DNA from: Bacteroides faecium
GTDB lineage: Bacteria > Bacteroidota > Bacteroidia > Bacteroidales > Bacteroidaceae
Reading direction: 5' to 3'
Assembly (NCBI RefSeq): GCF_012113595.1
Contig: NZ_CP050831.1
Span: 372,001 to 436,000 of the forward strand
Length of the DNA stretch: 64,000 nt
The stretch's first letter is position 1, and the number at the start of each line of letters is the position of its first letter. Both the position numbers and the translations under genes were made by a program. Below are positions 51,793 to 61,069 of the stretch, piece after piece. The notes beneath the pieces were generated by a model that ran no database searches, had not been told where the DNA came from, and saw only the letters and a program-made list of their open reading frames with translations.

Positions 51793-53139
51793 TTAAAGAC
51801 CTAATAATTCATCAAACTTCTTTGCTGTTCTGGAGTCCGAAGGACGTGTCATGTTAGCAGAGATAATTTTTCCTTCACGGTCTAACAGGATAAACCGGGG
51901 GATACCATTAATAAGATAGGCATCCATAAACGACCTGTCAGTACCCATGTGAAGTTGGATTCCTTTCAGTTCATCTTTCTTTACCATGTTTTCCCATGCT
52001 TTCTTGTTTTTATCGCATGACATACTGACAAAGTAAATATACTTGCCCGCATATTTTTCTTCCAGTTCTTTCAATGAAGGAAGTTCTCCGCGGCAAGGGC
52101 CACACCATGTAGCCCATACGTCAATGTAGATATACTTGCCTTTCAAATCAGCCATGGAAACGGTTTTACCATCTATATCCGTATAAGAGAAACTAACGGA
52201 CGGATTACCCGATCTCAGCTTTTCCCATTTGCCACAAAGTGTATTAAACTTTTCTATAGACTGCGCATCTTTCACATGCTTGCGGAACATGGCAATCAGG
52301 CTGTCAGCATCGTCCAAGCCGCTATTCTCTACATAGCCATAAACGAATTCATTCATCAGAAATTCTGCAACTTCCGCATCTTTTATTTCAGAATCCACAT
52401 AATGGACACGTTGTTCAATCACTTTTGAATCGTTTGTTTTTCCTTCGAGGCTCAAAGCTGTAACAGCACCGGGCAGGTATGCTTTGTATTCTCTCAGAGC
52501 CAACAGTTTGGCGTCAATCGGGGTTAGTGCTTTCAGCTTTTTATAGAATGTTTCCGAAGGAGTGTAGTCTTCATCCTTTCCGTAATAAGAATGATAAGAA
52601 GCATACAATGGAAGATAATAGTAAGTGTAATACTGCAAACGTACCTTCTCAAGTGCGGTAAAGCCGGCAGGTAGCTGTGCGGACTCCAACACCTGGCAAT
52701 TAGCCGCATACAGGCTATCCCCCCTGTGCAAGATGGCATCTTCCTGCATTTTCATATCGGGCATGCCTAACGAATTGAGTTGTCCGCTTCCCAAGTAAGT
52801 GTTGATAGCTGCCCCTTCTCCTGCGAAGGTGACATTCTTCCACATATCATCGCTGTTGAACGAGAGAGTAAGATCCTGTTTAGGGTCCAGATAAAGGGTG
52901 CGGCGTCCGCGAGTATATTGCATGGTTACATATTGCGGCGCGAAGTCTGTGATTTCGATGCTTCCGTTTCCGGCTGCATCTATCGCAATTTCCTTTTGTT
53001 CATTACTTTGGGCAAAGGTTAATACCACCTTAGCTGTTTCATTGGGATTGGTTATCTTGAAAGTTAGTTTGGCGGCTTCTGCCGTCGTGAAGGCACTCAG
53101 CGCTAAGCCGAGTACCATCATTGATGTTATTTTGTACAT
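51793..53139 (-). CDS. TlpA-family thiol-disulfide protein
   Basis: The 448-residue secreted protein has a signal peptide (ending AFTTAEA), a beta-rich DUF4369-like N-terminal domain (about 23-110), a helical middle and a C-terminal thioredoxin domain (about 310-448). The active site is WCGPC (Cys346, Cys349). The family reduces disulfides or matures cytochromes in the periplasm; in Bacteroides such proteins often lie beside SusCD pairs. It is the last gene of the thioredoxin-SusC-SusD-TlpA cluster, 14 nt after SusD. Confidence 0.9.
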   Translation of the reverse strand: MYKITSMMVLGLALSAFTTAEAAKLTFKITNPNETAKVVLTFAQSNEQKEIAIDAAGNGSIEITDFAPQYVTMQYTRGRRTLYLDPKQDLTLSFNSDDMWKNVTFAGEGAAINTYLGSGQLNSLGMPDMKMQEDAILHRGDSLYAANCQVLESAQLPAGFTALEKVRLQYYTYYYLPLYASYHSYYGKDEDYTPSETFYKKLKALTPIDAKLLALREYKAYLPGAVTALSLEGKTNDSKVIEQRVHYVDSEIKDAEVAEFLMNEFVYGYVENSGLDDADSLIAMFRKHVKDAQSIEKFNTLCGKWEKLRSGNPSVSFSYTDIDGKTVSMADLKGKYIYIDVWATWCGPCRGELPSLKELEEKYAGKYIYFVSMSCDKNKKAWENMVKKDELKGIQLHMGTDRSFMDAYLINGIPRFILLDREGKIISANMTRPSDSRTAKKFDELLGL

Positions 53140-53153
53140 ATTATTTCTGTCTA

Positions 53154-54632
53154 TTAACGTTCATACTGAGGAATGTCCGGATTATATTCCAATACATTTT
53201 GGGGAACAGGCATAATATAACGCGGGTCATTCGCCGGAAGTTCCCATGTCTCATTTCCCACTTTATGGACAATCGTTTTTGCAAATTGAGGCTCTTTGTT
53301 CAGACGCCGCAAATCCACATATCGCATATATCCTATCATTGCGAACTCACAACGACGTTCGTCAAGTACTAATTGCAATGCTTTTTGTTTATCTGTATAG
53401 TCCGCAGCATTATATGCAATATGATTTTTGATACGGGATGCACGCAAAGTATTCAAGTAGCCGATAGCTTTGGAAGTAGATCCCACGCGCGCTTCACATT
53501 CTGCCGCAGTCAGGAGCATTTCAGGAATGGAAGTCCCTGCATTGATTTGTATCCATGCTGTATAAACGGTATATCCTTTGAAGTATTCCATACCCGCTCC
53601 CCGATTCATGCAGTCGGAACGGAAAAATAAATCCTCACGCAAATCCACTTCGCCTGCCTCTGTATCTGTGTTTTTGGCAAAAGCCTGACGGAGGTCTTCG
53701 CTTTCAGCTACGCTATTAAAGGTGTGGTTCCTAACATAACGGGTATAAAGCTGTTCCGGGCTTGGGAAACCATATTGTCCATCAGGGAACTGTGTCTCGT
53801 TTTCGTCATCCGTTACGATATTTCTCCATTGAGTTCCGTCAATCTTCTTATAGTTCTTATATTCGATTAACTGAATATTCTGCGGATCAGAAAGTATCAT
53901 ATTGGCATATTTCAAAGCCTCACTATAATTGCCCATGTACAGATACATACGGGACAACACTGAATAACAAGCATTTTTTGTAGGATAGAAAGGGAACGAT
54001 CTTTTGTCAGCCAAACTTGCGGAAGCTGTTTCCAAATCTTCTTTTATCTGTTCATAAACTTCGGCAACTGTATGACGCTTATACTTACCACCCCCTACTT
54101 CTTCACTCAACACCAAAGGTACGCCATAATCCGTAGCTGCGGTAGAAGCATCATAATGTTTTCCATAGACATTAATCAGACATAAGTATTCGAATGCACG
54201 ACCTACCAATGCCTCAGCTTGCAAACGGCGCTTGTTGGCATCACTACCGCCTGTGGAGCTTAATACATTATTTATAATAGCATTGTAGTTGAAAATGTTG
54301 GAATACGCATCTTCCCAGATAGCATCACTGTTTCCGGGTGTATACACCTGTCCCGGCTGGAACGAGAAGATATTCCTTTCATGGTCTTTTTTACCAATAT
54401 ATTCGAACCACTCAACTGTCGTTTCACCTTTTTCCACCATCATAGGGTCGTCAGTGAAATAAACAAGATAAGGATCCAGGACATTGAACAAAGATTGATT
54501 AGCCATTAACTTTTCGTAATCAGCATAAGTCTCGGGGATAGTATAACCTTTCGGTTTATTGCCCAACCAGTCATCGCAGGAAGCTAAAGATATGATAGCA
54601 CAAGCAATAGCAATATATTTTGTTATTTTCAT
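53154..54632 (-). CDS. SusD/RagB-family nutrient-binding lipoprotein
   Basis: The protein has 492 residues from the ATG at 54632 (MKITKYIAIACAIISLASC), with lipobox SLASC. The SusD pattern is visible: DDWLGNKPKGYTIPETYADY, LVGRAFEYLCLINVYGKHY in the TPR region, and LQLVLDERRCEFAMIGYMR with YNPDIPQYE at the C-terminus. It is an outer-surface lid over the SusC partner encoded just upstream (9 nt). The ligand is unknown. Confidence 0.93.
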   Translation of the reverse strand: MKITKYIAIACAIISLASCDDWLGNKPKGYTIPETYADYEKLMANQSLFNVLDPYLVYFTDDPMMVEKGETTVEWFEYIGKKDHERNIFSFQPGQVYTPGNSDAIWEDAYSNIFNYNAIINNVLSSTGGSDANKRRLQAEALVGRAFEYLCLINVYGKHYDASTAATDYGVPLVLSEEVGGGKYKRHTVAEVYEQIKEDLETASASLADKRSFPFYPTKNACYSVLSRMYLYMGNYSEALKYANMILSDPQNIQLIEYKNYKKIDGTQWRNIVTDDENETQFPDGQYGFPSPEQLYTRYVRNHTFNSVAESEDLRQAFAKNTDTEAGEVDLREDLFFRSDCMNRGAGMEYFKGYTVYTAWIQINAGTSIPEMLLTAAECEARVGSTSKAIGYLNTLRASRIKNHIAYNAADYTDKQKALQLVLDERRCEFAMIGYMRYVDLRRLNKEPQFAKTIVHKVGNETWELPANDPRYIMPVPQNVLEYNPDIPQYER

Positions 54633-54659
54633 ATTATTCTTACTATTCAAATTTTGTTT

Positions 54660-57600
54660 TTAAAAATTAGCTGATAGCCCGATTGTGTAAGTTGCAGGAA
54701 TGTGCTGTCCTCTGGACGGCGAAAGGCTTGTTCCTGACCATACTTCCGGATCTAAATTCTTGTCATTGGCAGCCCAATACCACAAATTCTGAATTTGCAG
54801 GTTTACGCGAAGGTTCTGTATAAAGAATTTCTTGATCCATACTTTGGGGAATGTATATCCTATAGAAAGGTCGCGCAGCTTAATATAATCTCCCTTTTGG
54901 ATATGCTTATCCGCCGCACTCCACAGGTATTGTACCAGGCCTGAACGGCTGTGTTTATACAGGAAGGCAGGAGCCATGTTCGGATCATTCTCATCACCCG
55001 GCTGTCTCCAGAAGTTAAGACGGTCACGGTCTATCGCACTGGTAGAGTTCATCACAGGATACATTGTGAACATACTGCTTGCTGCAACATCTCTATATTT
55101 ATGACCGCCATAGAATATGAACATGAAATCCAAATCAAATCCCTTGTAAGTAATCCGGTTTGATAAAGAAGCGGAATAAGGTGGAGTGGTAGTTCCTGCA
55201 TATTCCAAGTCCTCCGGCTTTAACAAAGCGTAACTATTGACAATGGTTCCGTCGGCTTTATAAGCCTGCGGCAAACCTTCCTTATCCAAACCTGCATAAC
55301 GTACTACAAATATAGAATTCATAGGATAACCTTCACGATTCTGCAAAGAACCGAAATAACTCTGAGCTGAAGTTCCCGAATTTTCTATTTGAGTCAGTTT
55401 GTTCTTATTATAACTGAAGATGAAATCAGAAGACCAACTGAAGCTATGTGTACGAATATTTTCGCTATGCAAAGTAACTTCCACACCGCGATTATACATC
55501 TGACCGTAATTCAACTGCAAAGAGCTCCAACCGGAAGTCGGGTCGGTTTTCCGTTGCCCCAACAAATCTACTGTCTTTTTATTATAGAACTCGATTGTTC
55601 CGCTCAAACGGTTATTCAGAAGATTGAAATCAACGCCGAGGTTAAATACTCCTGTCTTTTCCCAACGCAAAGTCGGATTGGGGGGAGTAGAGATGTACGA
55701 GTAATATTCATTCGTGTAGGAGTTGGGACGCGAATTAGTTGTAGCTATCATATACGGGCCGCTGTCTTTGGCAATATTACCATTGATACCATACGTTCCA
55801 CGTACAGCCAGACGATCAATCCACTGCCAGTTTTCTAAAGCTACATAATGCAATCCGGCTGACCACAACGGACGATATTGGTATTTGGGGTCTGTACCGA
55901 ACAAGTTTGACTGGTCAATACGAACACTACCGGTGGCAGACAAACGATGGTCTAACGAATAAGACGCATTACCATAGAATGAGACATAGCGGTCATCGGT
56001 ATCAGAAAACGCGTCATAAGGTCCTCTGAAATAATAACTGCCGGATAAATCCTGTGTTCCGCTGATACCCGTCCCAAGCTGTAATTCATTAAATGATTTC
56101 CATGTTAAGCTTTGCGGGTCATAGCCCCATTTGGTATAATATGAACTTTGTGTCTTTACCTGCCTTCTCTCAGCACCAACCAGCACTTGCACATCGTGTC
56201 TGCCAAATTCCTTATTAAAATCCGCTTGTACACGGAATGTATATGACTTATTCTTATTCCAAGTCTCACTTAGACGCCCACCTACCGGAATATGATTGGT
56301 TACATTTCCGCCTTTAATGACAGTCGCACTATTTATTGCAGACTTCATTGTGTATGAATTTACATCATAATACTGACTATTATAAATAGAAGTATTTTCA
56401 TTTTGGTAGTATATCGATAAATTCAATTCAGGCATAATCTTGAATTTGGCACTAACATTCAAATTCTGATATTTTTTTTCATTGTTATAGTGTGCCTTGT
56501 CTATCTCATCCAACGGACGGTAAGTTTCATCAAACAACCCTTTAGCGACTAATTCGTCAATAGATGCCTGTGTACGGCTCATAGTCCATACGGCAGGAGT
56601 ACCATCTTCATTGCGAAGCATACGGTAGGGTTTTGAATACAAATTACTAAATCCTTGAAAGCCATTATCGTAATCTGCTTTATAGTTGCTATTGATAATA
56701 CCTACATTAACCTGCAACCATTTAAAGAAATCAAACTGGTTCTTTAAGTTAAAGCCGATACGTTGGTTGGATTGCTCTTTTTCGTAAGGAAGATTTTCCT
56801 GATAGTTTGCCGATAAAGCATATTTATAAATATCAGAACCGCCACTGAATGATATGTTATGCTGGTGTGTAATCTCAGCTTTGCGCAGAAGTTCGTCCTT
56901 AATCTGTGAATAACTATCACGATTGCGATATACATCGAGCTGTGACTGCAACTCCGCATCAGTAGCTATTTCACCCGCTTCGCGCTTATACATCAACAAA
57001 TAAATTTCATTCGTAGAACGTGCATCAGTAGGCTGATATGGATTATGATAATATCCAAAAAGTTCTTGCATCAAGTCAACCAGTTCACCGCTTGAGGTCA
57101 GGTTCATATAGCTATGTGAAGGCAGCGGTGTAAACTTGACGCTACCATTATAACTGACACGGGTTTTACCTTTTTCACCGGAACGGGTAGTGATTACAAT
57201 AACACCGTTAGCCGAACGGGCTCCGTAGATAGAAGCTGCCGTAGCATCTTTCAACACTGTCACATTAACAATATCGGCAGGGTTAATAGCGTCCAACTCT
57301 CCTTCATAAGGAATGCCATCTACTACATACAGCGGTGCCCGTTTGCCTGTAACCAAGGTTGATACTCCACGTATAGAAGGCGCAAGATTCTTATCCGATG
57401 TCACTCTCAGGTCCAACCCCGCAACCTTTCCTTCCATCCTGTCGAGGATATTGGTCTGGAGTTTTCCTTCCATATCTTTCGGTGTCATGATAGCATAAGA
57501 ACCTGTCGCGCGTTCTTTCGAGATTGTCTGATAACCGGTCACTACCACTTCGTCCAACAATTGGCTTGCTGGTTTTAAATCAACTATATAATTAGACTTG

Positions 57601-57932
57601 TCCTGAGTGATTTTCAACTCGGCGTTGGTATATCCCACAAAAGACACCACCAACGTGTTCCCCGCCTCAACATTCAGTGAGAATTGTCCGTCTATATTAG
57701 TGACCGTACCATTATTAGTGCCTCTCACTATAATACTGGCTCCGGGAACTACATCTCCGTTCTCATCTTTCACCACACCAGTAATCCTTACTTTCTTCTG
57801 GCTCACTTCCATTGTCGTATCGTTATGTTTCATCTGCTCGGCATAAGCAGAAGAAACCGGATAAAACGACATAGCACTTAAAGCGAGTAAGCCATATATA
57901 CTACTTCGCTTCGTAATGTTTGCTACTTTCAT
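54660..57932 (-). CDS. SusC/RagA-family TonB-dependent transporter
   Basis: The 1090-residue outer-membrane protein has a signal peptide (1-31), a carboxypeptidase-D-like domain (about 48-125, VRITGVVKDENGDVVPGASI), a plug (about 130-250: ERATGSYAIMTPKDMEGK, PLYVVDGIPYEGELDAINP), and a beta-barrel to ITLSANF-like end GLSANF. TonB energises import through the barrel with the SusD partner. No glycoside hydrolase belongs to this cluster; a thioredoxin-fold gene precedes it and a TlpA gene ends it. Confidence 0.94.
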   Translation of the reverse strand: MKVANITKRSSIYGLLALSAMSFYPVSSAYAEQMKHNDTTMEVSQKKVRITGVVKDENGDVVPGASIIVRGTNNGTVTNIDGQFSLNVEAGNTLVVSFVGYTNAELKITQDKSNYIVDLKPASQLLDEVVVTGYQTISKERATGSYAIMTPKDMEGKLQTNILDRMEGKVAGLDLRVTSDKNLAPSIRGVSTLVTGKRAPLYVVDGIPYEGELDAINPADIVNVTVLKDATAASIYGARSANGVIVITTRSGEKGKTRVSYNGSVKFTPLPSHSYMNLTSSGELVDLMQELFGYYHNPYQPTDARSTNEIYLLMYKREAGEIATDAELQSQLDVYRNRDSYSQIKDELLRKAEITHQHNISFSGGSDIYKYALSANYQENLPYEKEQSNQRIGFNLKNQFDFFKWLQVNVGIINSNYKADYDNGFQGFSNLYSKPYRMLRNEDGTPAVWTMSRTQASIDELVAKGLFDETYRPLDEIDKAHYNNEKKYQNLNVSAKFKIMPELNLSIYYQNENTSIYNSQYYDVNSYTMKSAINSATVIKGGNVTNHIPVGGRLSETWNKNKSYTFRVQADFNKEFGRHDVQVLVGAERRQVKTQSSYYTKWGYDPQSLTWKSFNELQLGTGISGTQDLSGSYYFRGPYDAFSDTDDRYVSFYGNASYSLDHRLSATGSVRIDQSNLFGTDPKYQYRPLWSAGLHYVALENWQWIDRLAVRGTYGINGNIAKDSGPYMIATTNSRPNSYTNEYYSYISTPPNPTLRWEKTGVFNLGVDFNLLNNRLSGTIEFYNKKTVDLLGQRKTDPTSGWSSLQLNYGQMYNRGVEVTLHSENIRTHSFSWSSDFIFSYNKNKLTQIENSGTSAQSYFGSLQNREGYPMNSIFVVRYAGLDKEGLPQAYKADGTIVNSYALLKPEDLEYAGTTTPPYSASLSNRITYKGFDLDFMFIFYGGHKYRDVAASSMFTMYPVMNSTSAIDRDRLNFWRQPGDENDPNMAPAFLYKHSRSGLVQYLWSAADKHIQKGDYIKLRDLSIGYTFPKVWIKKFFIQNLRVNLQIQNLWYWAANDKNLDPEVWSGTSLSPSRGQHIPATYTIGLSANF

Positions 57933-57961
57933 ATTCTAGCAATTAATTAAATATGTTTATG

Positions 57962-59125
57962 TTATTTTCGTTTGGGCTTTGCTTTCAATGCATCCGGACG
58001 CATGTTATAAACTGTCTTGCCGTGTGTCGGTGAAGCAATGATATAAGCCGGAACCGCTTGCTTGTCATTCATCCTACGAACCACCATCTCCAAAGCAGAC
58101 GCATATTCCTGGTGAATATAAGCATCATCCCTGTCTTTCTGATTATAAGCGATATATCTCAAATAGTCTACACATTTGTAAAACCATGCATCAGGCAGTT
58201 CGTCTACCTTATAGCTTAAACGTGCAATAAATTTCAGCCGGGAGATAAGTTCCTGCTGGTCGACATTTGGATCTGCAATCATTGCGTCAATCTGAGTTGC
58301 GGCAGCATCATAGTTCTTTGCGTTAACGCTGTTGTTGATACGAATCATTTTACAATTGAAGTCTTTTCCTTCGTAATCACATAAAGCTTCAATAGCAGCC
58401 AGATCACCGTAGGTTGTTTCTTTTGCCAACTTTGCATCCACCGCTTTTTTTCCGAAACGTTGGCAGAAGTCCGCATAATTGTCCGACACTTGTTTCAGAT
58501 AAGGGGTCATGCCTGAGATATTGTTCACATAGACTGCCCAAATATCGGGGTCTGTCAACTTGGCGCCGCCTTTCAACAATTCTTCAAATGCTTTCTGAAC
58601 ATTATCACGCGCATAAACGGAGTGATTGTAATTGATGTAATTGATTAAAAACGCACGTTCTCTGTTACCGTTCGCATATTGTTCCTGTAAATAGAAAGAA
58701 CGTTGTGCAGGTATCGTGGCATCTTTTCCTGTCTGAATGAACTGCTCGGCCGACTGACGGCTGCTGCTTCTATGAACAATCTCTTCAGTGGCAGGGTCAA
58801 TGAACGCATAAGTAGGATAGCTGCGTACTCCGTATTTCTTTGCCAGCGTAACTCCTTCGCCTTCTTCCGCATCTATTTTCAGATTGACGAACGTATTATT
58901 GTAATAATACCCTACTGTCGGCAAAGAAAAGACAGTCTGCGCCATATTCATACAAGGTCCACACCATTGAGTGTAGAAATCTATGAATATAAGTTTATTC
59001 TCTGCTTTTGCTTTAGTTACGGCTTCCGTCCATGTGACACCGTGTAGAAAGTTAATACCTGCGCTCTGCGCACTTAAGGAAATTGCACAAATACATGCAA
59101 TTAAAATAGACAAATTTCTCTTCAT
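57962..59125 (-). CDS. Secreted thioredoxin-fold protein
   Basis: The 387-residue protein has a signal peptide (ending LSAQS), a thioredoxin domain at about 22-145 with QWCGPC (Cys55, Cys58), and a long helical C-terminal part (about 150-370, YINYNHSVYARDNVQKAFEE) with no recognised family. It resembles the DUF255/thioredoxin_7 group. It is the first gene of the cluster, 29 nt before SusC; a -7 element is at 59208-59215. Its partner may be the imported ligand or the TlpA protein. Confidence 0.87.
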   Translation of the reverse strand: MKRNLSILIACICAISLSAQSAGINFLHGVTWTEAVTKAKAENKLIFIDFYTQWCGPCMNMAQTVFSLPTVGYYYNNTFVNLKIDAEEGEGVTLAKKYGVRSYPTYAFIDPATEEIVHRSSSRQSAEQFIQTGKDATIPAQRSFYLQEQYANGNRERAFLINYINYNHSVYARDNVQKAFEELLKGGAKLTDPDIWAVYVNNISGMTPYLKQVSDNYADFCQRFGKKAVDAKLAKETTYGDLAAIEALCDYEGKDFNCKMIRINNSVNAKNYDAAATQIDAMIADPNVDQQELISRLKFIARLSYKVDELPDAWFYKCVDYLRYIAYNQKDRDDAYIHQEYASALEMVVRRMNDKQAVPAYIIASPTHGKTVYNMRPDALKAKPKRK

Positions 59126-59207
59126 GCTTTATTATTTGGTTAAGAATTTGATTGTGTGCTTAGTTTATAAATTGCTCTTTTACCTTAAAACTATTAATAA
59201 ATCGGCG

Positions 59208-59215
59208 CAAATCTA
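59208..59215 (-). promoter_or_regulatory. -7 element of the thioredoxin-SusC-SusD-TlpA cluster
   Basis: TAGATTTG on the minus strand, 83 nt upstream of the first ATG. No sigma/anti-sigma or HTCS regulator gene is adjacent. Confidence 0.4.
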
Positions 59216-59311
59216 ATCATTTTACTATTACTATTGAAATATAATACACATTAAAAATATAAAAGGATAAAAAAGTAGCCATATCCACTGCTTACCCTGA
59301 ATATTACAAAC

Positions 59312-59346
59312 AAAAAAGGGAGCGAAGCCCCCTCGACTTCACTCCC
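59312..59346 (-). terminator. Intrinsic terminator of the second SusCD pair
   Basis: GGGAGCGAAG (59318-59327) pairs with CTTCACTCCC (59337-59346) with one G-U or mismatch. Six A's (59312-59317) give the U tract on the minus strand. The remaining bases of 59216-59441 hold nothing else I can name. Confidence 0.8.
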
Positions 59347-59441
59347 CCCCGCAATCTTTCTCCTCTCATTTCCTAATACACGGAGAAAACACGTTTGGAT
59401 CAAAAAAGTTATACCTATAATTATAAACTACTCATCTGCTT

Positions 59442-61049
59442 CTAAAATCTATTCTGACCGGCATCCCACCAAAGACGGGTTCCGCCATTATCCGTTCCGC
59501 CAAGGGCAGCTTTCAAGAATCCGTATTGTGCAGGATCCTTGTCGGCATCATCTGTAGAAAATGGCAAACGACGAATCATAATGTCCGTATCAATTGTTCC
59601 GCCACTATTATTTGTCTGCACTTTAAACAGTTTCGGATAACCGGTACGACGCTGTTCCGACCAAGCTTCATAACTTTCAGGGAAACAGGCCAGCCACTTT
59701 TGAGTAATGATGCGTTCCAACTGTATTTCAGGAGTTACTCCATCATCCCACTTCGGAGTAATGGTAATAAGTGCATCCATATCTTTGCCACCGCTGGCAG
59801 GAACATAATCTTTATACCCTACCGGCTCTTTGTCACTTGCCAGATAGTCATTGACTCCATCAACCTTCCATTGAGTAAACGAAGTTTTTACACCTGTCTC
59901 ATAACAATCCTTCACATTTTCAGTTGTAAATCCACGCAAAGCCGCTTCCGCCCTCAAAAACCAGATTTCTGCCGCCGTCATCAGAATAGCAGGAGTTGTC
60001 TCTCCACTGATTGCATTGAAAGCCGAATAACCACTGTAATAACTTGGATCACCTTCCCTCATCAATACTCCTTGCGGAATACCAATCCATTTGTCGGTAT
60101 GACCTGCCAAAGTCGCCTTATTAAACCATTTCTCACGGCGAGGGTCCTCATAGCCATTCAACAAGGATGCCATGCTTGCCCCCATATAAACTTCTCCCCA
60201 TCCAGCTACGCCATACAAAGGATTAGTATATCCGCGACCTGACACTTGGATAATATCCTGAGAGTTTTCCAATACACCATAAGGGTTCTCGAGTGCTTTC
60301 TTAGCTTGAGCCGTCGCCGTAGTCTTGTCGACATTGGATATACGGATAGCAAGACGGAGACGCAATGAATTAGCAAATTTAATCCATCCCTTGATACCTT
60401 TGGCGTTCATCATATCATGAGCATTGAAAATCGCATCGTTTCCGCCATCTTTCAAATAATTATCAAGTGCCTCAATTCCAGCATCCAAATCTTTGAAAAA
60501 GGCCATATAAGCTTCTTGCTGCGTATCCACCGCATTAGCTTCACCGTTACCAAATTTACTGTACACAATAGGCCCATATGTATCTGCGATACGATGCATC
60601 AACTCCACCTTCAATATTTTACCTATACCATAATATTGGATGGCTTCTTCCACATCTTTTGTACTAAGTTCTGCCTTATATATAGCCGGGAATATATATT
60701 GATAAGTATAATTCCAAGCAGCATTAGACCAGCCGGTATTGATATTATAGACAGAATTCTTATCATTAAACTTCGCTGTAGGATCATGGAAATATCCGGA
60801 AAACATATCATGCTGCAACGACTGCGTCAACTGCCACGGCCAGTTCAAACCGTCTCCCCAATTATATTGGAAATAAATTCCCGATTGCACAACCTCAAGC
60901 GGCATTGTGTATTTCTGGCGGTCATAGGATTGCGCTTCTTCATTAAATGCACCTTTCAGTTCATTATCGGATTCGAAATTACCGGTACATCCTGAGAAAC
61001 TGAACAATCCCCCTATTAGTAATGCTAGTATATATTTATATCTTTTCAT
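59442..61049 (-). CDS. SusD-like lipoprotein (SusD/RagB group 2)
   Basis: The ATG at 61049 (MKRYKYILALLIGGLFSFSGC) gives 535 residues with lipobox FSFSGC. The protein matches the SusD_2-type family: QSYDRQKYTMPLEVVQSGIY, ADTYGPIVYSKFGNG, KGWIKFANSLRLRLAIRISN and the C-terminal RRLPFSTDDADKD. It lies directly after its SusC gene and ends at a terminator. The ligand is unknown; group 2 members are often found outside classical glycan loci. Confidence 0.92.
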   Translation of the reverse strand: MKRYKYILALLIGGLFSFSGCTGNFESDNELKGAFNEEAQSYDRQKYTMPLEVVQSGIYFQYNWGDGLNWPWQLTQSLQHDMFSGYFHDPTAKFNDKNSVYNINTGWSNAAWNYTYQYIFPAIYKAELSTKDVEEAIQYYGIGKILKVELMHRIADTYGPIVYSKFGNGEANAVDTQQEAYMAFFKDLDAGIEALDNYLKDGGNDAIFNAHDMMNAKGIKGWIKFANSLRLRLAIRISNVDKTTATAQAKKALENPYGVLENSQDIIQVSGRGYTNPLYGVAGWGEVYMGASMASLLNGYEDPRREKWFNKATLAGHTDKWIGIPQGVLMREGDPSYYSGYSAFNAISGETTPAILMTAAEIWFLRAEAALRGFTTENVKDCYETGVKTSFTQWKVDGVNDYLASDKEPVGYKDYVPASGGKDMDALITITPKWDDGVTPEIQLERIITQKWLACFPESYEAWSEQRRTGYPKLFKVQTNNSGGTIDTDIMIRRLPFSTDDADKDPAQYGFLKAALGGTDNGGTRLWWDAGQNRF

Positions 61050-61069
61050 AATACTCAATAATTTTAAAG

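Noticed and set aside
59526..60242. Plus-strand frame of 238 codons
   Set aside because: Antisense to the SusD-like gene; rich in His, Cys and Ile as expected for a shadow of that gene.
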